A program made the translations under genes and the position numbers. The notes beneath the pieces are model-generated. The model made no database searches and had not been told where the DNA came from. It saw only the letters and a list, made by a program, of their open reading frames with translations. Positions 25,239 through 33,195 of a stretch of DNA of 41,003 nucleotides are shown piece after piece (the stretch's first letter is position 1; each line of letters starts with the position of its first letter). Source of the stretch: an uncultured Spirochaetota bacterium (lineage in GTDB: Bacteria > Spirochaetota > Spirochaetia > Treponematales > Treponemataceae); contig CALXMF010000018.1 in the NCBI GenBank assembly GCA_944389415.1, positions 1 to 41,003 of the forward strand, in the 5' to 3' direction.

Positions 25239-26444
25239 TCACACATATACATCATCTGTCCGGTCTTTTATAAATAACCTCCCCTCTTCCCACGCACGGC
25301 GCAGTATACCAAAAAAATCTATAGTAATGCGATCACAATCTTTTTTACGCATTGGCCGGCGCAGCCGTTCCTCTTCAAGAATAAGCGCACTTCTGCCTTT
25401 TGATACATTATTTAAGATTTTATCTCGGAAATTCTCCGGTTTTCCCGCAATCAGATAGGCAACCTCTTCATTACTCATTTTATGCAGCTGCTGCTGTATA
25501 AACCGGTTATCTGCATTAACAACATCATCAATAGTAAACAGCCGTTCACGAATATCATTACCCAATTCCGGGTCCTGAGTGGCAAGAGAATCAAGAATAC
25601 TTTGCTCCGCAGACGGTGACATTCGCTTGAGTATTTCTGAAAGCGCGTTGCGCCCATCCATATGGTCGGCCGCAGACGTGTTTACAGCAAGAACTTTCTC
25701 ATGCATTGCCTGATCAATCCGGCGAATCATTTCAGGAGCAACCGGCGACATTTTTGCCAGCCGATATACTGTATCTTTTTTATCTTCAGCAGTCATACGG
25801 TTAATAACATCAGCCGCAAGAGCAGGTTTGAGACGCGAAAGCACTAATGCACGCACCGCAGGTGATTCATCATTTAAAAGATAAAACACACGATCGCCGT
25901 CCATAGTCTGTAAATATTCAAAAGGCACACCATCAGCAAACGGAACCGCTTTCTGCAGCATTTCATCTGCCTTTTCGGCTCCATATGCTTTTTCCAGAAT
26001 CGTACGCGCAGTTTCAACACCGCCGCCCTCACGCGAACGTTTAAGCAGCGTCTGAAATTCCGCTAAAATAACAGCTGCCTCATCAGGATCAACCCTTCGT
26101 ATAGAGGCAATTTCCGGAATAATTTTTTCTGTCTGTTCAGGAGTTAAATGAGCGATTACCTTTGCAGCTTCATCAGTACCGATCAGCAGCAAAAATTTCG
26201 CAACCCGCCGGTAATTACTCTCTTTTACCGGCTTTACAGCTGAACTTTCCGTAACAGGTACTTTTAATAATCCAGCCGCTATACGGCTGTCAGAATCAGA
26301 GAGAATCTGACCAATCTGTTTGTCAGCTTTTGCGAACGGTTTAGCGGAATCTCTGCCGCTATCTCTCATTGTATTATCCGTTGAGGATGATGTTTTGCCG
26401 GCTGCACGCAGATAAGCGTTCAGCCGGTTATCGTTTTGCTTCAT
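25239..26444 (-). CDS. fliG1: FliG-family flagellar motor protein, FliG1-type paralogue
   Basis: 401 residues, longer than canonical FliG (about 340) owing to an N-terminal tail of about 75 polar residues; the FliG1 paralogues of spirochaetes are also about 400 residues. FliG repeats follow: YRRVAKFLLLIGTDEAAKVI, HLTPEQTEKIIPEIASI, the middle domain (ILEKAYGAEKADEMLQKA) and the C-terminal torque domain (FTIDDVVNADNRFIQQQLHK, EEVAYLIAGKPENFRDKILN, VSKGRSALILEEE). The charged residues on the torque helix are only partly conserved (DNR kept, REVD-type residues replaced), as expected of a paralogue with a different role. It follows the citrate synthase gene by 16 nt, so is co-transcribed with lon and gltA. 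It is not in a flagellar operon. Confidence 0.88.
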   Translation of the reverse strand: MKQNDNRLNAYLRAAGKTSSSTDNTMRDSGRDSAKPFAKADKQIGQILSDSDSRIAAGLLKVPVTESSAVKPVKESNYRRVAKFLLLIGTDEAAKVIAHLTPEQTEKIIPEIASIRRVDPDEAAVILAEFQTLLKRSREGGGVETARTILEKAYGAEKADEMLQKAVPFADGVPFEYLQTMDGDRVFYLLNDESPAVRALVLSRLKPALAADVINRMTAEDKKDTVYRLAKMSPVAPEMIRRIDQAMHEKVLAVNTSAADHMDGRNALSEILKRMSPSAEQSILDSLATQDPELGNDIRERLFTIDDVVNADNRFIQQQLHKMSNEEVAYLIAGKPENFRDKILNNVSKGRSALILEEERLRRPMRKKDCDRITIDFFGILRRAWEEGRLFIKDRTDDVYV

Positions 26445-26460
26445 AAGTCAACAGCCCTGT

Positions 26461-27882
26461 TTATCTCTCAGAAAGTGGTACATACGGAGCATTTTTAGCG
26501 ACAGACTTATACGCAGGACGAATAATTTTACCATTATTGGCAAGCTCTTCAATGCGGTGTGCAGACCAGCCAGCAAGACGGGCAGCAGCAAACAACGGTG
26601 TATATAATTCTTCAGGCAGATTCAGCATGCGATACAAGAAACCCGAATAAAAATCTATATTAGCACTAACACCCTTATAAATTTTGCGCGTCTCACCAAT
26701 AACCTGCGGCGCAATTCTTTCTACTTTTTTATACAAGCCATATTCTTTTTCTGAGCCTTTTTCTTCTGCAAGACGATCCGTAAAACTGCGCAGAATCAAA
26801 GCGCGCGGATCAGAAAGAGAATACACCGCATGTCCCATACCGTATACTAAACCGCTGCGATCAAACGCTTCTTTATTAAGCAGCTTTTTTATATAAGCAT
26901 GAATCTCATCGTCGTCGGTCCAGTCTGATATATTCTGCTCCATATCATCAAACATTTTTACTACTTTTATATTCGCTCCGCCATGACGGGGACCTTTGAG
27001 AGAACATAAAGAAGCAACCATCGCCGAATACGTATCCGTCCCGGAAGACGTAACAACATGATTGGTAAAGGTGGAGTTATTACCGCCGCCGTGCTCAGCA
27101 TGCAATACTAAAGCAACGTCAAGAATCATCGCTTCAAGCGATGTAAAAGTCGAATCAGGACGCAGCATATACAAAATATTCTGTGCCAGTGAATAATCAG
27201 GCCGCGGCGCGTGAATAATCAGACTTTGCTTTTTATAATAATAGGCATACGACTGGAAACCATATACCATCATACTGGGAAAACGCGCAATCAGGCTCAA
27301 ACATTGTCTGATTACATTTGGAATAGAAATATCTTCGGGCCGATCATCATATGTATAGAGAGTGAGTACACTGGTAGCAAGAGAATTCATCATATCCCGG
27401 CTCGGAGCGCTCATGATAGTATCCCGCAGAAATTCATCAGGCAAAGAAATAAATGACGCAATTACCTGTTTAAATGAATCAAGCTCAGCAGTTGTCGGCA
27501 AATGACCAAACATCAGTAAAAAACAGACTTCCTCAAACCCAAATCGTTTTTCACCAACAAAGCCTTTTACAATATCGCGGACATCAATACCGCGATAAAA
27601 CAGTTTTCCGTCACATGGAACTAAATCACCATCCTCAATAACATAGGAGAGGATTTCAGAAATCTCAGTAAGACCGGCAAGGACACCTTTTCCGCTGATA
27701 TCACGGAGTCCCCGCTTTACTTCATACTTAGTGTACAGTTCCGTATCAATTTTACTGCACTCAACCGCATAACCGCTGTACTCACTGATCTTTTCGTTCA
27801 GTTCAGTATCAGACAGCGCAGAGACAGTTGTCAGCTCGTCAGAAACAGGAATCTGTCTGTCCGGCATCTGGGCATTGTTCAT
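26461..27882 (-). CDS. gltA: citrate (or 2-methylcitrate) synthase
   Basis: 473 residues. Catalytic His300 (GPRHGGANIKV), His351 (GMGHAVYSLSDPRA) and Asp410 (NIDFYSG) are all present, as is HAEHGGGNNSTF at 261-272. The enzyme condenses oxaloacetate with acetyl-CoA (or propionyl-CoA) to citrate. The N-terminal extension of about 50 residues is longer than in E. coli. The start ATG overlaps the lon stop (ATGA), and the GGAGG used for initiation lies inside lon, so the two are translationally coupled. Known treponemes lack a full TCA cycle, so the enzyme probably feeds glutamate synthesis or is a relic route; this is inference. fliG1 follows 16 nt later. Confidence 0.95.
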   Translation of the reverse strand: MNNAQMPDRQIPVSDELTTVSALSDTELNEKISEYSGYAVECSKIDTELYTKYEVKRGLRDISGKGVLAGLTEISEILSYVIEDGDLVPCDGKLFYRGIDVRDIVKGFVGEKRFGFEEVCFLLMFGHLPTTAELDSFKQVIASFISLPDEFLRDTIMSAPSRDMMNSLATSVLTLYTYDDRPEDISIPNVIRQCLSLIARFPSMMVYGFQSYAYYYKKQSLIIHAPRPDYSLAQNILYMLRPDSTFTSLEAMILDVALVLHAEHGGGNNSTFTNHVVTSSGTDTYSAMVASLCSLKGPRHGGANIKVVKMFDDMEQNISDWTDDDEIHAYIKKLLNKEAFDRSGLVYGMGHAVYSLSDPRALILRSFTDRLAEEKGSEKEYGLYKKVERIAPQVIGETRKIYKGVSANIDFYSGFLYRMLNLPEELYTPLFAAARLAGWSAHRIEELANNGKIIRPAYKSVAKNAPYVPLSER

Positions 27883-30467
27883 GAAACCTCCTCTTTAAAT
27901 GCTAATTTTATTACTTCTTCCATCCGTGATACCGGATGAAAGGTCAATCCCTTTTTTACCCGCTCAGGAATATCATCAAGATCCCGCACATTTGCCTGCG
28001 GAATAATAATATGCTTGATTTTATTGCGTTTTGCCGCGACTGTCTTTTCACGCAGCCCGCCAATAGGCAGCACTTGCCCTGTCAAAGACAACTCACCCGT
28101 CATCGCAAGAGCCGGCACAATAGTTTTATTCATAATCAGAGATAAGAGAGCCGTCGCCATCGTAATACCAGCAGACGGACCATCCTTTGGAACAGCGCCT
28201 TCAGGCAAATGCAGGTGCACCGTGTTGCGTTCAAACCATTCAGGTTCTTTTATCCGGCGATCAACAATATACCGGCGCACCCAGCTCATAGCGATAGAAG
28301 CAGACTCTTTCATTACATCGCCCATTTGTCCGGTAAGCACAAAACCTTCTTTACCTATAAGAGGCACCGTCTCAATAAGCAGCGTATCACCGCCCATTGA
28401 CGTCCACGCAAGACCAATAGCCGTACCCGGAACATCAGCTTTCTTAATTTCCGATTCATCAAATACCGGTTTACCCAGATATTTCGCGACGTCCGTATCG
28501 GTAATTTTAAACTTCTGGCTCATAATCTCCTGGAGGTCTTTTTCCGCCTTGCGAACATTTCCATCGGAGGCTTTCTTTTCTTCAACCTTTTTTGCCGCAG
28601 CAAGAACATCATCAGACGCAAGCAGAGATGCCACCAGTTTTCGGTGTATCTTATCAAGGCTCTTTTCGTAATTGCGTACTCCCGCCTCACGGGCATATGA
28701 TTCAGCAATCAAATAAAGAGCTTTATCCGTATACTTAACCTGATTCTTTTTAAGTCCGTTCTTCTCCAGATTTTTGGGAATCAGATATTTTTTTGCAATC
28801 GCGATTTTCTCCTGATCGATATATCCGGACAACGTGATTATTTCAGCGCGGTCAAGCAGCGGTTCAGGAATAGAATCGAGCGTATTTGCAGTTAAAATAA
28901 AAAAGATATCTGAGATATCAAAAGGCAAATCAAGATAATTATCCCTAAAACTTACATTCTGCTCCGGATCAAGAACCTCAAGCAGCGCACTTGACGGATC
29001 ACCCTGGTAGCTTGACCCCATTTTATCTACTTCATCAATCATAAACACAGGAGAACGTGTTTTTACAATTTTAAGCCCCTGTAAAATTTTACCCGGCATC
29101 GCACCAACATACGTGCGCCGGTGTCCCTTGATTTCAGCTTCATCGCGCATACCGCCTACAGAAAATCTGAAAAACGGTTTATTCATCGCACGCGCTATAG
29201 ACCGCCCGACACTCGTCTTACCAACACCCGGCGGTCCTACCAGCAGCAGAATCGCGCCTTTATTATCTTTGCGCAGTTTCCGCACCGCGAGGTATTCGAT
29301 AATACGTTTTTTTACATCATCAAGCCCGTAATGATCAGCCTCCAGCCGTTCTTTTGCCTCCGGCAGATCATACAATTCCTGAGCATCATCATTCCAGGGC
29401 AAATTTGAAACCAGGTCCAGATAATTATGCGAAACAATAAATTCGCTTGAATTGGGATCCATTAACGAGAATTTTTCCAGCTCGCTGTCTATCGTTTCCT
29501 TAATTTCGCCGCTGAAATTAAAGCTGTCTATTTTTTCCTTAAATTTCTGATAATCAGAGCTTTTCGCATCTGTCGTCATGCCAAGCTCTTCTTTAATCGC
29601 TTTTAACTCTTCTTTAAGAAAATATTCACGCTGCTGCTTTTCTATACGCTCATTCAGTTCGTTCTGTATTTTTTTCTGGATGCGCAGCAATTCCTGTTCT
29701 TTTTTTATGTACACCAGCACTTGTTCCATACGCTGGCGCACATTCATAATTTCAAGAACCTTCTGCTGTTCATACCGATCAATATTCAGGATAGAAGCAA
29801 TAAAATCTGCTATCTTTCCGGGATGATCAATATTTACCATATTCAGGCGCATTTCTTCAGAAAAAAGCGGATTATTCTCTGAGACTTCTTTCATCTCGCT
29901 GATAAGCGCACGTGTCAGAGCCTTTACTTCTATCGTATCATCTTCTTCATCATCCAGATATTCCACAATCGCCGCCATCGGGAGACGGTCATGCAGCGGT
30001 TTTCTGATACGGAAACGCTTTATTGTAGAAATAAACACATTTACACCGCCATCAGGCAGGTTTATTTTCTTCATGATGCGCGCGACAGTTCCTACCGGGC
30101 ATAAATCACCCACCGAGGCAGACTCAGTTTCTTCTTTCAGCATCACAATGCCAATAAAGCCGTCTCCGTTATATACCCGTTCCACCACCTTAGTATCATC
30201 AGGATCATTTATCATGAGCGGTGTAAAAATACCGGGAAATATGGGCCTGCCAGAAAGAGAGATTAAAAACAGTTTATTCGGCAGCATCTGTTCAATGGGC
30301 ACAATACTTGGCCCTGATTGAGCATTTTCAGATTTCTCAGCTTCATCTGAAGGCTTTGTCTCTGTCTGTTCGGCTGCAGTTTCTGTATCTTTATTTTCCT
30401 GAGCTGTATCTGATGGCGTTTCCGCCTTAGTTTCATTATTCATCTCTAATTCATCGTCTTCGGTCAT
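27879..30467 (-). CDS. lon: ATP-dependent protease Lon
   Basis: 862 residues from the ATG at 30467, which has GTGAGGT just upstream; a start at 30533 would add a Lys/Tyr-rich stretch without such a site. An acidic Glu/Thr-rich tail of about 60 residues precedes the Lon substrate-binding domain (LISLSGRPIFPGIFTPLMIN). The AAA domain has GPPGVGKTSVGRSIARAMN and FMIDEVDKMGSSYQGDPSSA. The protease domain has the catalytic Ser in PKDGPSAGITMATALLSL and Lys in GGLREKTVAAKRNK. Lon degrades misfolded proteins and selected regulators in the cytosol. First gene of the lon-gltA-fliG1 run. The acidic N-terminal tail is unlike the E. coli enzyme. Confidence 0.97.
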   Translation of the reverse strand: MTEDDELEMNNETKAETPSDTAQENKDTETAAEQTETKPSDEAEKSENAQSGPSIVPIEQMLPNKLFLISLSGRPIFPGIFTPLMINDPDDTKVVERVYNGDGFIGIVMLKEETESASVGDLCPVGTVARIMKKINLPDGGVNVFISTIKRFRIRKPLHDRLPMAAIVEYLDDEEDDTIEVKALTRALISEMKEVSENNPLFSEEMRLNMVNIDHPGKIADFIASILNIDRYEQQKVLEIMNVRQRMEQVLVYIKKEQELLRIQKKIQNELNERIEKQQREYFLKEELKAIKEELGMTTDAKSSDYQKFKEKIDSFNFSGEIKETIDSELEKFSLMDPNSSEFIVSHNYLDLVSNLPWNDDAQELYDLPEAKERLEADHYGLDDVKKRIIEYLAVRKLRKDNKGAILLLVGPPGVGKTSVGRSIARAMNKPFFRFSVGGMRDEAEIKGHRRTYVGAMPGKILQGLKIVKTRSPVFMIDEVDKMGSSYQGDPSSALLEVLDPEQNVSFRDNYLDLPFDISDIFFILTANTLDSIPEPLLDRAEIITLSGYIDQEKIAIAKKYLIPKNLEKNGLKKNQVKYTDKALYLIAESYAREAGVRNYEKSLDKIHRKLVASLLASDDVLAAAKKVEEKKASDGNVRKAEKDLQEIMSQKFKITDTDVAKYLGKPVFDESEIKKADVPGTAIGLAWTSMGGDTLLIETVPLIGKEGFVLTGQMGDVMKESASIAMSWVRRYIVDRRIKEPEWFERNTVHLHLPEGAVPKDGPSAGITMATALLSLIMNKTIVPALAMTGELSLTGQVLPIGGLREKTVAAKRNKIKHIIIPQANVRDLDDIPERVKKGLTFHPVSRMEEVIKLAFKEEVS

Positions 30468-30611
30468 ACATACCTCACTATAGTATAAATATGAGTATTT
30501 TTTATGGAAAAAGCAAATTTTACGATTACTCACTATCGTTTCAAAGCGGTGTCAGAGACCAGTTATTTTATTATATACCAGGAAAAGCTCTTTGCAAATA
30601 CACCAAGCATA

Positions 30612-30677
30612 TAAAAAAAAACGCAGACCATATATCTGCCCCACCTGTTTACAGGAACAGAATACGATCTGCGTTTT
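30612..30677 (-). terminator. terminator with nested hairpin after the DUF4469 gene
   Basis: On the minus strand AAAACGCAGA (30677-30668) pairs with TCTGCGTTTT (30627-30618), followed by a run of Ts. Inside lies a second small hairpin, CCTG-TTTA-CAGG (30644-30655). It lies 22 nt beyond the stop at 30700. The region 30478-30611 shows nothing else I can assign besides the lon leader. Confidence 0.8.
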
Positions 30678-30699
30678 CTCAGCAGCGTATCAGCTCATG

Positions 30700-31416
30700 C
30701 TATGCGCTGATTTTTATACTTATATTTCCGCGGTCAGAACGGGCGTCTTTGCTGCCGCCAATACGCGCCATCACCTGTACCGTACACATACCGGATGTCA
30801 GTTCTTCGGGAATCTGTACGATAAGCAGTGTCGGTTTATTGTGGAATATCTGCTGGGCACGTACCGCAGAACCGTTTGTATCAGTAAAGAATACGCCTTC
30901 ATCGGGTTTTTCCTCGTTATAGCTCAGCCGCCGGCCTTTTATTTTAATGATACCGCCGGGAGTATATGACGGGGCTTCTGTACCGCTGCCATCTGAAACA
31001 GCGTAAATCACCGGTACTTCCACATCTTTCCATTCCTCACGGGTAATAACGGCAAGAGCTACCGCATGATCTGTAAAATCACGGTCGGCACAAAAATGCA
31101 GATTTACAGAATGACCGCTCTCCGCATTTAATGGAGTAAATGGTTCATCAACTTCTTCTGCAGTACCTGACGCGGCCAGATAAAACAGTCCAAATGGAGT
31201 ACGGACTTTCTTTCCGTCGGCAATAAGTTCTGTTATCACTTCTTCCATCACATTCAGACAGGCAAGTGTATCCGCCTCTGTCAGTGTTGTATTGTTTTCC
31301 GCGATACGGCGGATCAGCTCATCGGATTCTACCGTTCCGCTGTAAATGTTGCGAAAACAGTACGGTTTTTTCGCGCTGTCAAAATGATTCATACGAGTAG
31401 TTATTCCCAGTGGCAT
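30700..31416 (-). CDS. HU-like DNA-binding protein with DUF4469 C-terminus
   Basis: 238 residues from the ATG at 31416, preceded by AAGGAAGG. Residues about 15-115 resemble the HU/IHF-like DNA-binding domain (DELIRRIAENNTTLTEADTL, LIADGKKVRTPFGLFYLAASG). The C-terminal half (about 145-238) fits the Ig-like DUF4469 domain (PGGIIKIKGRRLSYNEEKPD, TLLIVQIPEELTSGMCTVQV). Proteins with this pair are frequent in Bacteroidetes and some spirochaetes and are assumed to bind DNA; the role is unknown. Single-gene transcript ending in a hairpin. The DNA upstream carries three small dyad sequences that might be operators. Confidence 0.8.
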   Translation of the reverse strand: MPLGITTRMNHFDSAKKPYCFRNIYSGTVESDELIRRIAENNTTLTEADTLACLNVMEEVITELIADGKKVRTPFGLFYLAASGTAEEVDEPFTPLNAESGHSVNLHFCADRDFTDHAVALAVITREEWKDVEVPVIYAVSDGSGTEAPSYTPGGIIKIKGRRLSYNEEKPDEGVFFTDTNGSAVRAQQIFHNKPTLLIVQIPEELTSGMCTVQVMARIGGSKDARSDRGNISIKISA

Positions 31417-31447
31417 ACAGGCCTTCCTTTTGGAACAGTCACCTGCC

Positions 31448-31519
31448 GGCACGGTGCCTGTTCCCTGTCAGTAATACAGCGTCCGTAACAGTTACGGGCG
31501 GAGGCAGTGTGCGACGCAC
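31448..31519. promoter_or_regulatory. three odd-centred dyads upstream of the DUF4469 gene
   Basis: GGCAC-G-GTGCC (31448-31458), CCGTAAC-A-GTTACGG (31483-31497) and GTGCG-A-CGCAC (31509-31519) lie within 72 bp. Single-base centres argue against RNA hairpins and suit protein-bound operators. No known regulator can be named. Confidence 0.35.
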
Positions 31520-31602
31520 CTGTTCTCCGCTGCTGCTGACTATAATATACAGAGAATAACGCGCAGCGGATGTTATGATTTCTTTACAAAGGGGATAAAA
31601 AA

Positions 31603-31648
31603 AGGAGAAAATTTACAGGAGGGAGAGCTGGTGTTCAGATGATGGTTG
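31603..31648. repeat. 46-bp direct repeat, left copy
   Basis: Identical over 46 bp to 32548-32593 (begins AGGAGAAAATTTACAGGAGG, ends CAGATGATGGTTG). This copy is the stray 3' end of an xre gene: read on the minus strand it encodes the last 11 codons (QPSSEHQLSLL) and the TAA of the regulator at 32558. Confidence 0.97.
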
Positions 31649-31674
31649 ACAAACAAATTATTTCCACATACACT
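31646..31674 (+). promoter_or_regulatory. promoter of the toxin-antitoxin operon, across the repeat boundary
   Basis: Perfect TTGACA (31646-31651), a 17-nt spacer and TACACT (31669-31674). The TTG comes from the end of the 46-bp repeat and ACA from cassette sequence; in the right copy the same position reads TTGTGT. A GGGAGG site follows at 31706-31711. Confidence 0.7.
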
Positions 31675-31717
31675 TTTACTATAAAACATATCAAAAAATA
31701 AATGCGGGAGGTATACA

Positions 31718-32008
31718 GTGTCTAATGTACTGGTACAAATCAGAGTGGACGAAGATTTAAAAAATGAAGCCTCAGATATTTTTGAACGACTTGGACTTGA
31801 TCTGCCGACTGCGTTCAGAATTTTTCTAAAGAAATCCGTAGAAGAGAGAGGCATTCCGTTCAGTATGAAACTCAGTGAAAAAACCTCTCTGCAAGAAGGT
31901 AAAGCAGCCTTTTTGCAGCTCAGAAAAGAAGCCCAAGAAAACGGCATACAAGATATATCACTTGACGAAATCAATGCTGAAATCAGCGCCTACAGAAACA
32001 CATTATAA
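31718..32008 (+). CDS. RelB/DinJ-family antitoxin
   Basis: 96 residues from a GTG at 31718 with GGGAGG 6 nt upstream. The N-terminal ribbon-helix-helix reads SNVLVQIRVDEDLKNEASDI, FERLGLDLPTAFRIFLKKSV, the DinJ/RelB signature. The C-terminal part (LQEGKAAFLQLRKEAQENGI) would wrap the toxin. The RHH dimer usually represses its own promoter. The partner 2 nt downstream is a PIN toxin rather than the more usual RelE/YafQ. Confidence 0.9.
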   Translation: MSNVLVQIRVDEDLKNEASDIFERLGLDLPTAFRIFLKKSVEERGIPFSMKLSEKTSLQEGKAAFLQLRKEAQENGIQDISLDEINAEISAYRNTL

Positions 32009-32010
32009 AA

Positions 32011-32439
32011 ATGAAGTATTACGCTGTAATTGACACCAATGTCCTTGTGTCCGCCCTGATAAAATCACGTGAAGATTCTGCCCCCGTCAGAACAATTCTC
32101 AAAATTTTTGAAGGAACAATTATACCTGTTTACAGCAAAGACATTGTTGCAGAATATACTGAAGTTTTAGCAAGAAAAAAATTCGCAGATAAATTTTCAT
32201 CACATGCAAAAAAGCAATTGATTCAGGCAATAATCGATAACGGAATTGAGCTTTCCGGTATTCAAACAGACGAACAGCCCTCTGATCCTAAGGATATTGT
32301 TTTTTATGAAGTAACAATGGATTCTAGGCAAACAAAAGACACATTTCTTATAACCGGCAATATCAGAGATTTTCCTGTCAGACCGTTTATAGTAACACCC
32401 ACAGAAATGCTGCATATTATTGAAGAAAACAGAAAATAA
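32011..32439 (+). CDS. PIN-domain toxin (putative ribonuclease)
   Basis: 142 residues; ATG 2 nt after the antitoxin stop. The PIN fold has its acidic residues: Asp8 in AVIDTNVLVSALI, Glu near 50 in VAEYTEVLARKKF, Asp near 93 in QPSDPKDIVFYEV and Asp near 110 in KDTFLITGNIRDFP. The TGNxxDFP segment and the C-terminal VTPTEMLHII fit the COG1569-type PIN toxins. These toxins are thought to cleave RNA with Mg2+; the target is unknown. The active-site set looks complete, so the toxin should be functional if expressed. A hairpin 20 nt after the stop may end the operon. Confidence 0.9.
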   Translation: MKYYAVIDTNVLVSALIKSREDSAPVRTILKIFEGTIIPVYSKDIVAEYTEVLARKKFADKFSSHAKKQLIQAIIDNGIELSGIQTDEQPSDPKDIVFYEVTMDSRQTKDTFLITGNIRDFPVRPFIVTPTEMLHIIEENRK

Positions 32440-32458
32440 CTCACAAGATCTGTAACAG

Positions 32459-32485
32459 GTTTTCCAATAATATGGAAAACATATA
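32459..32485 (+). terminator. weak hairpin after the toxin gene
   Basis: GTTTTCCA (32459-32466), a 6-nt loop and TGGAAAAC (32473-32480). Only a short mixed A/T tract follows, so termination is uncertain. The rest of 32440-32547 shows nothing assignable. Confidence 0.4.
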
Positions 32486-32557
32486 TACAGTTTTACCGTG
32501 CAACACTACATACATCCAGATATCACCGGCAACACTATCAACAGAAGAGGAGAAAAT

Positions 32558-32932
32558 TTACAGGAGGGAGAGCTGGTGTTCAGATGATGGTTGTGTGCGC
32601 ACCAGCTGCAAGAGAGAAATCATACTGGTAATAACCTGCTGACGGACTGCGGGAGGCAGTTCCTGCAGGCTGTTAATAAGATGACGGTACTGAACAAAAG
32701 AATCATACGCAAAGTCCTGCGGCAGATCACTGTTTTTACCAGTCACCAGATATTCAACAGAAACACCAAGTACTTCGGCAATACGCACCGCCATATCGGC
32801 GCTGGGCATAATACCGCGCGCGTCTATGTACGAAAGCATTGTGCTGTAGCTTATCCCAAGACGGGAGGCGAGTTCTTTTTTACTGATATGCTGTGCCTCA
32901 AGTTCTTCACGGAGGCGGTCTCGAAAGGTCAT
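32558..32932 (-). CDS. XRE-family transcriptional regulator
   Basis: 124 residues from the ATG at 32932; the Shine-Dalgarno is weak. The N-terminal Cro/CI helix-turn-helix (residues 3-65) reads FRDRLREELEAQHISKKELA, SRLGISYSTMLSYIDARG, MPSADMAVRIAEVLGVSVEYL. The remainder is a helical tail (LQELPPAVRQQVITSMISLL) typical of small dimeric regulators. The last 11 codons and stop lie in the 46-bp repeat bounding the toxin-antitoxin cassette. It is divergent from a small winged-helix gene, with an 8-bp inverted repeat over its likely -10 element, which suggests self-repression. Confidence 0.92.
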   Translation of the reverse strand: MTFRDRLREELEAQHISKKELASRLGISYSTMLSYIDARGIMPSADMAVRIAEVLGVSVEYLVTGKNSDLPQDFAYDSFVQYRHLINSLQELPPAVRQQVITSMISLLQLVRTQPSSEHQLSLL

Positions 32933-32943
32933 ACGCGTACCCG

Positions 32944-32969
32944 ATTTTTACTATTGTAGCGGTAAAAAT
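32944..32969. promoter_or_regulatory. inverted repeat, candidate XRE operator
   Basis: ATTTTTAC (32944-32951), 10-nt spacer and GTAAAAAT (32962-32969), perfect arms. The minus-strand -10 TACAAT of xre lies in the spacer (32959-32954), and TTGTAG, a -35 for the plus-strand gene, is there too. A bound repressor would cover both starts. Confidence 0.55.
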
Positions 32970-32988
32970 ATTCCAGTAGGATACAAAT

Positions 32989-33189
32989 ATGTATCTACCT
33001 ACAGAAAGAGAGAAAAAAATTATCAGTGTTCTTTTCACAGCGCCGGATATGATTCTCACAGAAGAAGAGCTTCTGGAACGCAGTGGCGCCGGTAAAAGAG
33101 CGCTGGAAGGATGTCTTATTAAAGGCTTTATACAGAAAACATCTTTGCACGGATATACATTGACAGAAACAGGCAGACAGGCACTCTAA
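32989..33189 (+). CDS. small winged-helix-like protein
   Basis: 66 residues; AGGA lies 7 nt before the ATG at 32989. The pattern is that of a minimal winged helix: EREKKIISVLFTAP (helix 1), MILTEEELLERSG (helix 2), KRALEGCLIKGFIQKTSLHG (recognition helix and wing), YTLTETGRQAL. The final TETGRQAL is typical of MarR/PadR-like ends. Divergent from xre across a shared operator-like dyad, so the two regulators may be linked. It ends 6 nt before the convergent glycosyltransferase gene. Confidence 0.75.
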   Translation: MYLPTEREKKIISVLFTAPDMILTEEELLERSGAGKRALEGCLIKGFIQKTSLHGYTLTETGRQAL

Positions 33190-33195
33190 ACGTTT

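Larger units (their letters stand above)
31603..32593. mobile_element. toxin-antitoxin cassette inserted at the 3' end of an xre gene
   Basis: A 945-bp unit carrying only a DinJ-type antitoxin and a PIN toxin lies between perfect 46-bp repeats. The right repeat is the intact 3' end of xre (11 codons, stop, 10 bp); the left copy is a duplicate of it. This is the layout left by site-specific insertion into a gene end, where the element restores the gene. No integrase or transposase gene is inside. Unequal duplication or recombination between repeats are alternatives. Confidence 0.6.

Noticed and set aside
28015-28671. 218-codon open frame on the plus strand within lon
   Set aside because: Antisense shadow of Lon; Ser/Arg-rich translation without domain features.
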